64,000 nucleotides of DNA from Glandiceps talaboti. Taxonomy: Eukaryota > Hemichordata > Enteropneusta > Spengelidae. The translations under genes and the position numbers were made by a program. The DNA lies in the NCBI RefSeq assembly GCF_964340395.1, contig NC_135550.1:24987676-25051675 (forward strand), given 5' to 3'. This document shows positions 34,811-51,340 of the stretch, piece by piece. Positions within the stretch are counted from its first letter, which is position 1. Every line of letters starts with the position of its first letter. The notes beneath the pieces were generated by a model. The model made no database searches, was not told the DNA's origin, and worked only from the letters and a program-made list of their open reading frames with translations.

Positions 34811-37224
34811 ACACGACTATAAGCAAGTCAGGAAAATGGTACATGTATCGGAGGTCGTTGACTCGCATCTAATCAAGTCCAAACCCTCGTGTGCTGCAAC
34901 ACGACGAATCTTCATCAAACCTGTGAATAAAATTGGTTCATCCTCGAAATGAATGAAAATAATATGTTGTCATTTTAGCCTTGGCATTAAAAAAATCACG
35001 AGAATGAAATATCATTATTCAAAAAAGACTGCGAAGTTGTCGCAAGGAAATAAATAGAGAGAGAAAAATAAACACCCTTTGTCACTATTATAGATGAATA
35101 ATGCCTTTTTAATTACAAAACATAGACTCACCATTTGTCAAATCTTTTTGGGTCAAAAATAAAATCGTGATTTTTCTCTAGATTTTTCTGCTAAGAATCT
35201 CGCTAATATTGGTTGTGTTTAGTTGCTGCATGTCAACACTTTGACTATTCTGGTGTTACAATAACGTCCATTGACGTCAGATTCAGAACAGTTGATGCAG
35301 TAAGTCAACAAATATGTTCCGGCGTCGTCCGAAGGAAGGCACGTAACCTATAACTAGACTAGGGTCACCTTCTTCACACGTCTGAATATCGATATGTCTT
35401 CCCGGTCATTCTGACGTCTTGTTCCGCAGTGAATATGAAGGCGATGATGTGTAGGCCACGTGACAACGATTTATCTGGAAAAAAGAACAAATGAAAATTC
35501 CAAACTGTCTTTCGAATCTCTTAAACCATAAATGGTAAAGAAAAAAATTTAAAAAAATGTATTCAGCTGTGAGCTGTACGACTCGAATAATTTAAAATAT
35601 GAAAAATTCTAGTGACCCTGTTGTGCCACAATGAACGATTAACAACCGGAGAATCATTGTAAATATAGCCATGTAGATCCCCCTCTAAACAATATTCGTT
35701 TTTCTCGTTGATCGGTTCAACTTATTGACCAGAAGATTGTGACATTGTAATGATGTCTCTTCAATAATAAAAACCCTACTGATTGCATGTTTGTATGTAT
35801 TGGTTCTTGACCCATATTTTCCCATACATCTAAGTTTAGTTCAAGGTTATGCGTAGGATGCTATTTATTAAAAAAAAGAAAATGAATGAGAACCCGGTCG
35901 ATCCGTCAGTGGTACTTTCTGCAGAATGCCATGGTGTTAATCGGATGTGTTTGGATAGTTACATGCAGACTTTTGCCAATTGTGAGTATACCGTTGACGT
36001 CATCGCTTTCTAAAAAAAAAAGGTGAACCAGTTTGTATGATGTTGCATCCAGGTGACACGCAACGTGATGTAAAACTGCACGCACAAAATCTATTTAACC
36101 AGTAAAAGCCGTATCAAAATATTGTAATGTGCATGCGGTGAACGTTTTGACGACCAATGAACCAAAAATGCAAATGTTTAAGAACCTCTTTCGAATTTTA
36201 AACACATTGGGCGAAGAAGTCAATCGTGGCCGTTGGCTTAGTCGTGTTGCATTCTCGATTTCAAGTTTTTTAATAAGGTTTGCGAACATTCAGCTGAGAG
36301 TTTTAGGAAAACACGGATAACAAACAGAAGTATATCGGTATACTCTAACGGTTCGTCACTTTTCATGCATGTTCCGCCATGTATGCGTTGGCTATTATTT
36401 AAATCCACATCGCACCGTGTGTTACGATGGTAACTAACAAGTATTATTTTATACGCTAAACGAAAACCAACTTTCAAATGCAATAAAGTGTGACTTGAAA
36501 GAAACACTTGTTACTTAGCAATATTTAATTTGTCGTATCGAGCCGCGTCCAGACACGAACATTACTGCGATCGTTGCACACCAGCTCCGATTGACGTCTG
36601 ACCTTACTACAGTCATTTGCCAGCTTAGTAAGGTTATGCTGGTGTTTCTTTCGGTTCTATCTACAGTTTGCATTGACTTGCTAAGGATTTTAAGTCGGAC
36701 ATAAAGCTTCGTTTGAAGATAGCATACTTGGAAATATGAATGAATTATGAAGAAAAACGTCTATCAGCCGTAATGCTTGCACGAATGTCTATTTGTGGCA
36801 AAGGAAATGTGAAAAAGGGAGTTTTTTACATGTAACATCAAGAATTCGTCTATAAACTATACACTTTTTTTTATCTTGCTAAAAAGTGATGGTAACGGCC
36901 GCGAAGAGAAGTTTCGTTTATATGTGCCATGCAAGAAGAAAGTTGGACGGACGCATTTGCCAGTAAAATCACCAGTAAGAAAATCGTTGATACAACAAAA
37001 GTCAAGCTGTACGTACACGTACATGTAGAAATGGATAAGTTTGGATCTTGTGTGTGAAGTACACGCCGCGCCGTGATGAAAAGCTGACAAAATAGGTAGA
37101 CGAAAACTTTGGAAAATTCAGACTTTTCAAAGCATGTGTCGGCCTATATTTCACAAGATCGTCTCTCACATTCTGACAATAAGGAAAACGTTTTGGTATT
37201 GAAACAAGTACTTTGAAGCGAGTC

Positions 37225-37226
<2 letters not shown>
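34811..37226. other. Non-coding stretch
   Basis: No supported gene, element or repeat recognised. Confidence 0.45.
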
Positions 37227-37255
<29 letters not shown>

Positions 37256-37331
37256 CATACATACATACATACATACATACATACATACATACATACATAC
37301 ATACATACATACATACATACATACATACATG
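37227..37331 (+). repeat. (CATA)n microsatellite
   Basis: About 25 uninterrupted CATA units. Confidence 0.95.
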
Positions 37332-40300
37332 CAAATTATAGTTACTGTTTCCGAATATTTTCATTTATACTAACAGTTTAAAAGACGTTCGATCCAAGCA
37401 TATTTTCTACATTATCTGAATTCGGTGCCAGGCAGGTACGGCGATTATATACCATTGTTTAGTCCTTCAAATATAGTTTTTTCTATGAAAAGGTATATTT
37501 CCAAACTGTAAGTGTTGGACTAAGGTAGGAAAATAGTAAAATATTTTCACTATTTTTTGTATGATATGGTCCAATTCAGTATTTAAAATAGTTTCTACTA
37601 TATATACCACAACTTGCATTGTTCTGGAACTGTTTGCCAATCTCGTTTCAGCAAGCAACGCCAACTAAGTAGATTTCGTTATTAACATCAAGGCTACGAA
37701 AATATGGGTGTTGCAGAATTCAAAATATATACAAATTTATACAGAAGCCTAGTTTAAGCATAGACCCTACGTGTAGGGTCTATGGTTTAAAGTATTGTTA
37801 GACCGAAAGCATGATAACAAATTTATGAATGCGTTCACCAGTACTAGTACGCCCAAGTCTTTCATGTTCTAAGTAATGGCAAAGTGGAAACACACACTTT
37901 ACCGTTATGTTTAATTCGAATCAAACTTCTTGAAAGAGTATACTGACATGAGAAACTAGTCAAAGTTGCACTCATCATTTACTGTAGACGAAACATTTTC
38001 TCCACTTAACATGTTTGAAAAGGGAGACATTTATTTACCAAACAAGCATCGTCGCAAACCACGGCCTCTTTTACGGCACCGTCCAAAACGCAGCGGAAGA
38101 AACTAACAGCTCTTTTTCGAGAAATGCCAAATAAGTTGGTACATTTCACTTTTATTCTAGATGAAAATGATAGAATTAATGCTCGTTTGTGAAGTGATGT
38201 CCAAATGTGCGTCTCATAATGATAGCACTTTTACGACTTTAAACACAAATCTTCTTACAATTTCACATACGTTCGTTCGTTCGTTGGATAATGGTTAAGT
38301 TTGGTATCGTTTAATAATACACAACACTATATACCACATGGCGCTATCAAAATTCTATCGACCATTTGACCACAGACAAACCATTTTAATTTTGGCATAT
38401 TACTGTTGTTTTGTCTTAGTGCCAAGTCCTTTTTTTCAGAAATTATTCTGTAAAAGAAAATCTAGCTATAGATATTATGCTGTATTCCAATATTATATGT
38501 ACTCTGTGTTAACGTGCGATCTGATACTAAAGTTTGCGAGTCACATAATTCCAAGCAGTGACACTTGCCGACTTCCGGCGTGGGATAGTAGTATTTTGAC
38601 TGATATGGAATGTATACCATAAACTGTTTACCGTTGACGAACAATATACAGTGTGATGATCTATTTTTGAATAGCAAAAATGTTTAAAACAGGTATACGA
38701 ACAAGCTGAAATGATATCAACTACACCACACAGCATTGGATGAACAATCACTCGCAAAAGAAACTACAATTAGCATTTATTTGTCCTTGCCGAATATGAG
38801 TATTTTTTGGCATTGGAAATATTGGTATTTAGTGGAGGTTTGAAGCAGGTATCTATACATGCCTGCAATGACTCAGTACCTAACCATTCATTTGCACTTC
38901 AAAATTCATTTATTATCATTGATGTCAAAATGAAATTACACACTGAATATTACAACAAAAGCGCCTCCTTCATTTCGAGGGTCAAGCATTATAAAACCCA
39001 CAGAATGGCGGGCTTCAACAGAACAAATGCGATTCAGACATCTCAAGAGTCTATTACAATTTAACTCCTCATTGTCAGTATGAAAAGATGGCTTTTTTCA
39101 GTCGTTTGTGGCCAAAAATAGTAACTCCTCAGTCTTTAGAAATAGGTCCATTTAGATAACAAATGTCGTACGGACTCTTGTACCAGTCAATACGATAGAT
39201 TTCCGCACCTGTTAACGAGAATAAAGATACAACAAGTTGACGACACTATACCTTCAACATTGTACTGTAAGAGATATAAGAGGTGTGTGGCGATTTATCA
39301 TTGAAGTAAAGTGATCATAGAACATAGAAAATCGGTTGTATGGCGTCTGGGTACAAATAACCCATGCTGAGTTTGATGTTTGGTTATAGGTACTTGGCAG
39401 TGGTCAATTTGTGACAAAACTATAGTAGACAACTTGTCAAATAGTCTGTTTCCGCTTCTTTCTCTTTCAAATTTCATTCTCATTTCTCTTTCGTTTCTTA
39501 GCATACATTTTACGCGAGGGGGGGGTCATATTTTATGTTGGTGAATTCGGAGTATTTTAACAAACAGAAAATCGACACAGATGTTGTGTATGATTATAAT
39601 AATGATAGGAATTCTCTGATTGTTCAAGTTTGCACATATGATACACTCCGTGAAAGACGACTTGTGTTTCCCAAACCCTTCCCCGACCCCATACAAACAA
39701 TTCAACTACGATACTATGCCAGTGACTTTCGTGTTTTTGTGAGAGGTATTCTGCTTTAAGACATATTTTCAATCTCGTTCTACAATATGCTATATACTGA
39801 TTTGAGGTTATATCAAGGAACTTCACACTTCTCATCTACGTAATGACATATTTCTATGGCAACAGAACATTATCAATTATATATGCCACCTATCTCATTT
39901 TTCTGTTCATTCACGGAAACTGTTGCAGTCGAGGCGTTACTTTGTTTCCATGACATCTACACAAGAAAGCTACAAGATTTCAAAAGCTCGACTTGTCTAT
40001 TCATTACTTTGCAGTCAATATTAAAGTATTGCCACAATATTTGACTTTAAAAAAAAGTAATGTGATTGCACCTCACTACTTGTGGACTATATCGAATTAA
40101 AAGATGACTGTGGTGTTGTAAGTACAGCTGTAGGTTTATGTAGTGGGTCAATTTCTTTAATACCACATTTTACATTATGGTAGCATTTTCATCTACATTT
40201 GATCTCATCATGAGGGCATCACAGTGATGGGTCGGTTGGCTGGTTTAGAATTAGAAAATCAAATCAAACAATACATCACTTCTGAGTCTATATGCAATCT

Positions 40301-42256
40301 TGTAGTAAGTATGCTTTTTGGCTTCTCATTCAGGAAATGTTCTCGGTCACTTCAAAGTTTTTTTAACTGTCGGAGTAAAATACTCGACGCTTGTTGGGTC
40401 TTGACAAAACTAAAAATAGAGTCGCATCTGATAATACTGAAACCCTCTAAACTCGAGAGTGGTTTGATTGACATAAAAACTATTATCAAAGATAGAATAC
40501 AAAGGAGTAAGGTCTACTAACTGATTCGGCACATCATCTTTGTATAAGTAGTCTACATTATTCGATTCGGTCTAAACAAAGATGATGGTTGTACTTATAC
40601 CGAGGGGGTTTGTTGTCAGTAAATATATTTTTTTTAAATCGACAGTTTGTAAACGAATCCTGAATGAGTCACGTTTGTTTCCTGGTACCATACTTTGTTT
40701 CCACAACAAAATTCACAGGTTCCTATTGACCTAAAAGCAGTCATCGGAAACAAGTTGTGTCCTTTGTTCCAGATTCTTCTCTGTACGGCGATACTCATGT
40801 CCTCAAACACAGCACTTAATGTGTTGTTGTAATGAGGAGGTTCGTGTAAGCATTAAAGACAGATTCATTTATATCAGTCACTTTTCCTTGATTCTCAAAA
40901 AAAAATAGACTTTGTGTACTAGAGCAAGGTCTGCTTTCATCGCATTAGTAGTACTTTTATTAGCAGAATTCAGCCAATTTCACTTAGAAAAGTTTTTTCC
41001 TTTTGAAATATTTCAACATGAACAATTGTTATGTTATCTCCAAAGCTCTAAATCATGTATGGATATAATTTGCAATATTTACATATTAATTTACATATTG
41101 TTCTAAAGATGAAAAGATGCACACACGTTTAGTTGGCGATTAAGAATAGGTTCACCCAACGTAAACAAAAAATTGCCGAAAATACTAAATACGTTTACTT
41201 CTATAGTTTGTGTATTTGTCTTTAACGATTGTGTTCTTTATATTCATATATTCTGATTTGAGGTTTTCCGTGGATTGCGGAGGGCCATTGCAACAGGGCA
41301 ATCAGGCCAATGATCACTAGCAACATTAGATACAAACTGAACATATCATAAAAGACTGTCTCAGCTCATAAAAAAAAAGTAAAATAGAATTTGAATATGT
41401 ATTTTGGTGTGGACAGTTTACAATTTCTCAAAACAGAGTAGAAAACAGTTGCATGTGCATTTAATATAAGAATTTTGAAGGATTTACACGTTTAAAGGCA
41501 GTGAAATATCTTACTAAATCAAACCTTCATCAACGTTTTTCCTGGTTCTACCGATGAAACGTGTAATGAGTTGTTTGTATTGAATAGGACTGGTGGTGGT
41601 TAACCCTAAACAAGGGGATTGTGTTATAACGAAAATTGACGTGACAGTTACGGGAAAGGGAAGTTTAAAAAGTAGTAATAAAATCCAGTTGAAATATTAG
41701 AACAATAACACAGTAATGTTGGCCACTAGTTGCTAATATGAAATGGTCAGAAGAAACCTAAGGCAGCGTCATTGACTGAAACGAAATCCCTGACAAGGAG
41801 GTCCTTTTTAACTCCAATATGGAACACCCTTTCATGGTTTCACCCACGGACTTTGTTGCTTGGGTGGTCTAACATCGTAATATAGGCTAACCCGATTTTG
41901 TTACGCCTTCTGTAAGACTCTGACAAGTGATTTCTTGTTGGCAAGTAACTTGCCTCGACGTGGCAGTACAAAAACCCATCAATAATATGGGTGACACTCT
42001 ATATGACGTGGTCCTTCCCGTGTGATCAAGCGTGCTCTAGTGTAGTGGTTCATCATTACATACAGTTGCATTAGTAGTTTTACTTCGGGGGACGTAGGGT
42101 TTCGATTCTGTCGGTACATGTAGGTGAAGCGGGGGGGGGGGGGTGAATCGAGCTGAGGTTAACAGGTGGTACAAATGTTAGTTAGTTCGAACGAACGCAG
42201 TTCTTATCTCCTGTATGTCATATAGCAAGTGGTAGTTTTTACAAGACGGTCCATCC
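37332..42256. other. Mostly non-coding stretch
   Basis: No supported gene. Contains the palindrome at 37759-37784 and a hairpin of CATCATCTTTGT (40532-40543) with ACAAAGATGATG (40576-40587). A 13-G run lies at about 42130-42142. Confidence 0.45.
37759..37784. repeat. Short palindromic dispersed motif, copy 2
   Basis: CATAGACCCTAC and GTAGGGTCTATG are perfect 12-bp inverse complements separated by GT. Related to the diverged copy at 3031-3063. Confidence 0.7.
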
Positions 42257-42703
42257 TTGCAGTACTACGACTTTAATAAAAGATTTGAAGCCAAGTATGT
42301 TTCTTGTAACATTGCAGCAGACAGAAGTTTTGCCAAGATTATGACAAGCATGACACACAACGGAAGAAGCAAAATCACCTGGTCTACGTCGGCATTGTTT
42401 TTTCCAATAGACCCCTCGCGGAATCATTTAGCGAAACCGTTTGGAAACAAATTGAGTTGTTTGCAATTTCTTGCTTACAGTTTTCAGTCAAGACAACAAA
42501 TGACCATTATTAGTTTTCTATTCATTGCTACAAGTCTTTTGTGCTGTTATTGGTTATTCAGATCGTTACATTTGACACGGCACCGTTACAAGTTAACAGA
42601 TTTCACTCGTGAAGCTACAGGGCTGAGTGCAAACAAACGTGCCGAATCCCTACAAGACTTGTATGCTTTGGTCATAACCTTACACAGGCATGAATTTAGG
42701 TGA
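42257..42703 (+). CDS. Long unidentified open frame with one hydrophobic segment
   Basis: A 148-codon frame follows an AG at 42259-42260 and ends in TGA at 42701. Its first ATG codes for MTSMTHNGRSKITW. A hydrophobic stretch (MTIISFLFIATSLLCCYWLF) about two thirds along could span a membrane and is followed by a basic region (RSLHLTRHRYK). I recognise no family. About one open frame of this length is expected by chance in a window of this size and composition, so this may not be a gene. If real it would more likely be a 3' terminal exon than a single-exon gene. Confidence 0.2.
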   Translation: MQYYDFNKRFEAKYVSCNIAADRSFAKIMTSMTHNGRSKITWSTSALFFPIDPSRNHLAKPFGNKLSCLQFLAYSFQSRQQMTIISFLFIATSLLCCYWLFRSLHLTRHRYKLTDFTREATGLSANKRAESLQDLYALVITLHRHEFR

Positions 42704-46455
<3,752 letters not shown>

Positions 46456-46513
46456 ATGATGGTGATGGTGGTGGTGGTGGTGGTGGTGGTGGTGGTGGTG
46501 GTGATGATGATAT

Positions 46514-46557
<44 letters not shown>
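46456..46557 (+). repeat. (GGT)n-(GAT)n trinucleotide array
   Basis: GATGGT passes into pure GGT and then GAT repeats. Confidence 0.9.
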
Positions 46558-46559
<2 letters not shown>

Positions 46560-46899
46560 TCATTTTTATAATCTGTTGTTTTAAAATCAACAACCCAGGT
46601 TTGCTCAAATATTGAAACTGGTTGATCTTTTTTTTTTAGATGAAGTCTTCCTCACCAAAGAGTCATCGTGTCAAAAAAAAATCAATAATAACTCATAAAG
46701 TTTGCGATGTAACATTTTTCTGGTTGAAAATAGTAAAATTTTGCGATTCTGTACCAGAAAAAGCGTCGGACGTCAGTGTGTCCTTATAACATTTGAACAA
46801 CATCAGATTAACTCTTGGGGATTTACAGACGGAGATCAAAATTGTTGAAGGGGAGTACATTTACTGAGTAGGAGATTAACATTCTGGTGATGTAAAGGT

Positions 46900-49000
46900 T
46901 ACAAAACATGAGCCGCAAAGTCTGAACTTTCCTAGCAACGAACGTCCATTAGGGAACAGAGAGAATGCACAGTGGTTAAAAGTAAAAATACCTGTTAACA
47001 ATAGAAGAGAATGGAGACTTTCAGGTGATTGGTAAAGTTAAACTTACTCCAGATAGACACCAAATGTCTCAAATAATTTGACGTCCGTGCCTTTGATAGG
47101 GGTTTAATGGCTTTAGACATTTGGACAATGGGGATTCATAGCAGACCCGGCTGCTAGTATTACACCTAGCCCACCTTGGTGAAAACAAACCCGACTCGGA
47201 AATGCTGGTTTGATGATGGAAAAAAATCACCTGACAAAACAGATTCGTGTTGTATTAGGAGAGCTCTCCTGTTGCTGTGGGGGTCAACCTAATGATGTAG
47301 ACTACTGTTCTGGGGGTCATTCTAATGATACAGACTGCGTTTTATCCTCCTCCGAATGGCGGGCATCTCACCTGTCTCCAAACTAGGGGCTTACATTCAA
47401 TGTGACAATATAGGGAACAATGGGATCTGCTGGTCAACACAAAGTGGCCACATTGGACCAATGTTATCAGGTATATATTTCAATGCCGGAGTAAACATTT
47501 TTCTGTGGCCCTAATGTACCTTCGGTGTAATTGAATCCCCACGCGGTTAATAGCCGGGGAATGGTGTAATTGCAGTTTATGGACATTTCGTGTTTGTCTA
47601 TATTGTCATAAGGTTAAAGCGGGAGGTCAAGCCAGGTAACATGGTGGTTGTTTCCACCAATGCACCGTGAGCGCCAACAGTAGCCAAAACAATGACTCGT
47701 GACAGGTTGGACAGTTACTGACTTTTCGAAATTGATGATAAACAAATAAAGTCTGTTAGCTACCTGAGAGAGTAGATACGCATTGAAAAGTAGATTGGGA
47801 CATTAAAAGGATGTAATTTCAAGACTCCAAGAATTTCAACTATACGAGGCATGTATGTGAGTAACGCGTGGGTTGTAACTGCACTCTTCGTTTGGCTATA
47901 TACTGTCAGGATAAGTAAAGCATGAAGTTGTTCTCTGCCTAGAAGAGGTTTTGATCACAAAACGGTGTATACAACATTCCCAGTGATGCGTCCAAAAGGG
48001 GTAATTTTTATCCCGCCCAGAAAGCATTCAGTTGAAAGTATACTTGACATCAGTGGTGTTGTGGAAGTAATTTTACCGTTTTCGTACACTCATTCTCTCC
48101 CGGGCTGTCAGTGTAAAATATACAGAAAAACAGGGGCGCCAACGTCGAAGGTGGGGAGGTGTTCCTGAGCTTAGACACCCAATCACGACGGTCTACTGAT
48201 GAAACACTATCGCTAAGAGATCGAGTGACGGTGTAAATAACCAGATTTTAGTCATCGAGTAGGCTTAAGGCGTTAGACGATGAATAGTGAACTCGCTTAA
48301 ACAAAGCAGACAGTCTAACGGTGTGTTCCAATGCCTTACTGAATGCAATTGAAGAAAGCTAGGGAGGGAAAATGAGTACAACAGTTTGGCCCAAGTTTGA
48401 CAACTCAGCGTCCCAGGGGTACAGTCTTGTACAAAAAGTGTCTACACTAGTGTAACGTATAGCAGGCCAAGTGTATATATACAGTACTGTTTACATGATA
48501 TAGTGTAAGTTGAATATGACGGCCAATCTAATCCCATCTCATCTCACTCCATCCCACTGACAGATGCAGAAAGCCTCCAACCATAACCTGTAATTTCCCA
48601 AAACCCGTCACGTGAGCTGAAAGTTGTCATGCAATTGCTATTTTGTACACTGTGTACATGATGAATGATATTGTTTTCAACAGCATACGTAACCTGAACA
48701 TTGACAACTTAGGTTTTCACAAGGCGGGGTAGAAAAGTTTCAATTTCACGGCATGGCAAATGCAGAAACTTGCATGGGAAAAGTCAATAAGACCTCCAAC
48801 TAAGGACCGCAAGGACTTCCTTGCCACCAGTGCGTAGAAAGACAGGTATTGCTACGGTATTGCTAACATATTTTGGACAGTTTCTAACTTGTGTACGATA
48901 CTTGCTAGGTGTACGCGTGGCTTTTTTAATTCCATTATAAATATCAGTTTTACAACTCTCCTTCTGTAGAGTATCAAACATACAAACACCAACCTTATGG
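46900..49000 (+). promoter_or_regulatory. GC-richer non-coding stretch upstream of Pax1/9, possible regulatory DNA
   Basis: This stretch has a higher GC content than the surrounding DNA and no sustained coding frame. It contains two 29-bp near-repeats (about 47275-47303 and 47308-47336, core GGGGGTCA.(N)CTAATGAT) and a perfect SoxB-type AACAATGG at 47416-47423. Regulatory function is inference from position and composition. Cross-species conservation would decide. Confidence 0.3.
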
Positions 49001-49485
49001 ACAAAACGCCCCCAATTTATATTTATCTAAACGCTTTTCCCGTTATTATGTTTATGTCGATGAGTAGGCAAAACAGACTCAGTTAGTGAGCACGCGTGCT
49101 GCTTGATACACTTGACGGATGATTGACAAGCCCTCAACAAGCGACCAATGAGAATGCAGCCAGCCTAATTAATTACCGTCAGTAAACGCATGGCGATGAG
49201 GACAACGGGGAGAAGTCACGTCGTAGTCAACTTAAGATACACAGCAAGCGAAGTCACATTTCATACGACACCTCCTTGTCGACAAATTTGCTGTAGGAGC
49301 CAACACGTTACAGACAAGACTACAAGTTTCGGCTAAGTCGGTCAATTTCTTACCAGTGTCCGTCACTTGCCTCTCTGTTACTCGCGTGCTCTTGCGTGAG
49401 ATTTATCACCGAAGGTCCGAACCTGTTACATATACTGTATATATCTTTGATAAACTGTGCGGGAAACCACTAACCAACCGCCTCT
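49001..49485 (+). promoter_or_regulatory. Pax1/9 proximal promoter and 5' UTR region
   Basis: Within 370 bp upstream of the start codon lie a PBX-MEIS/PREP-type TGATTGACA (49120-49128), a CCAAT box (49145-49149) and a homeodomain-type TAATTAATTA (49166-49175). The sequence from about 49200 to the ATG is GC-balanced and probably 5' UTR. The transcription start cannot be read from the sequence. A TATATAT near 49440 is too close to the ATG to be a likely TATA box. Confidence 0.4.
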
Positions 49486-49501
49486 ATGCATTTTGGAATG
49501 G
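49486..49501 (+). CDS. Pax1/9: Pax1/9 coding exon 1 (micro-coding exon)
   Basis: ATG at 49486 starts MHFGM and the exon ends after one further base, G49501, at a consensus donor GTAAGA (49502). Joined to the acceptor at 52696 it gives GAA and continues [12 protein letters not shown], so the N-terminus reads [14 protein letters not shown]. An in-frame TAA at 49471 closes the frame upstream, supporting this start. The inner ATG at 49498 would give a product starting MEQTFGEV, which matches the short N-termini of vertebrate Pax1 and Pax9 and could be an alternative start. A nearly empty first coding exon with a phase-1 junction just before the paired box is the usual Pax1/9 arrangement. Confidence 0.8.
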
Positions 49502-51276
49502 GTAAGACACGTTTCTTTACTTCTTTCTTTATCTGTATGTACGGTTCAATGCAATATCTGGCATAATCAACGACTACGGTGTTTTCGATTCGCGATTCGT
49601 TTCTGACCCAACCGCTCTCATTTGTGCTACGAGTTAAACAAAGTTGACAGTTTAGAACACTGAAGTCAATTTGTAAGCATGTGCATGAGCCGATAAGAGA
49701 AACAAAACTCGTTCTGAATTAGCGCGGATCATTTCCAGATGTGATGCTTGTCCTTGTCAGGATAGCTTTACCAGGTTAGCGTTGGCACTAGGCAAAATAT
49801 ACAAACAAGCACGATAGATGGTATGTCAAGTTTTACTGTGCGTCCAGTTAAATCTACCTCGGTGAAGTCTCAACGTTTTATTATCTTTAACATGATGGTT
49901 ATTTGTGGTGACATTTTCCTCATCTCAATGGTAAGGGGAACTCTACCAAAATTGTTCCTGTGGTTCTGAACAGAGCGAGGTAAAGTTTGACCGTTAAAAA
50001 AATTGTCACTTTTTCATCAGTTAATTATCGTAGGTGATATAAAAAAATTTGAGGTAATGAAAGGAGTTATTGATGTATTTCTTCTAACCCTACAAAGTCA
50101 TGTTTTTGTTTGTTGACATCAGATGTAACGTTAAGGTTGAACTGCAACCAAACAGTGTGTGGCCAGACCACATAGATCGTAGTGCATTACCTTAAAGTTA
50201 GTAAACAAATCACAAATATCGTCTTGGTCTGAGTTCATAAATTCGCACCATTTTAAAGCCCAAATTCAATAATTCGGCACAAAACATATATCATAGATAC
50301 TCGTGTTATGTTAAAACATAGATGTTAAGATTTCATGCAAATATTCTAGATGAAATGGACGTCTTGTCAACGTGTTATAGTTTTCTGTACTTCGACTTAG
50401 AAGTGAAACATGTCACGTATTCTTACATTTACAGTATTGTTACCAATATCCTTAACACTTTTTAACGTGTAGTAACAAATTAACATCATATCACTAGTTC
50501 ATATCTCATAACTTATGCATGGAATATGATGATAACTATAAGATAACCCATGCTGGCAAACGCTGTGGACAAAAATGGCGTCTACATTTGAAGAAAAAAA
50601 TCGTGTCGATGTTTTCAATAATATTTACAGTATGTATAAATCAAACCAGTTTGAAAGCGCGTCATCAATATTATAAAGGCGATTTTCATATTCGTGACGT
50701 AATATGTGTATATTTCTGCTATTTTTTAAGAGTCATGAAAGTGTAAGTAATAAGTTAACGCTCACAACCGGAACGTAAACTCCTTCGATGAACCGAAACA
50801 AATAGAAACGCACCCAAGCATACCTATAAACTCCCAAAACTATCCTTCAATTACAAAGTTATTGTTTTATCGATTTACCCATAGCATAACAATGTTTAAT
50901 TCGATGTAATTAGATTTCTCACACGCCAGGCAGGTCTCATTTTCAAGCTACTTTCGTCCTCTTCGTCGGTTTCTTGAAAGTGGAGGTCGACGCCGTTCGA
51001 CCAAAAAAAAAATAGTTTTCCATCAAAGCTGATCGATTCTGTAAAGTCGGCGGTAAACATATTAGTGCGCAAACACTGTTATTTGGTTAATTTAAAAGAA
51101 ATTAGCTATAACTAAACGCCATTAAGGTATTTATCTATATATACCATAATTTCCGTTCTGGCAACCACATAGTGATCACACTTTACACTGAGGATTAAAC
51201 CTTTCCTTTTATAGATTACAGAATGTATATTTAGATAGTTATTTCGTTGGTAAGTTAGGTAGTTAGTAAGTAACTT

Positions 51277-51340
<64 letters not shown>

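Noticed and set aside
42037-42112. tRNA-like A box (TAGTGTAGTGG) and near B box (GGTTTCGATTC)
   Set aside because: B box has an insertion and no cloverleaf or SINE body follows; too weak to call a tRNA or SINE.
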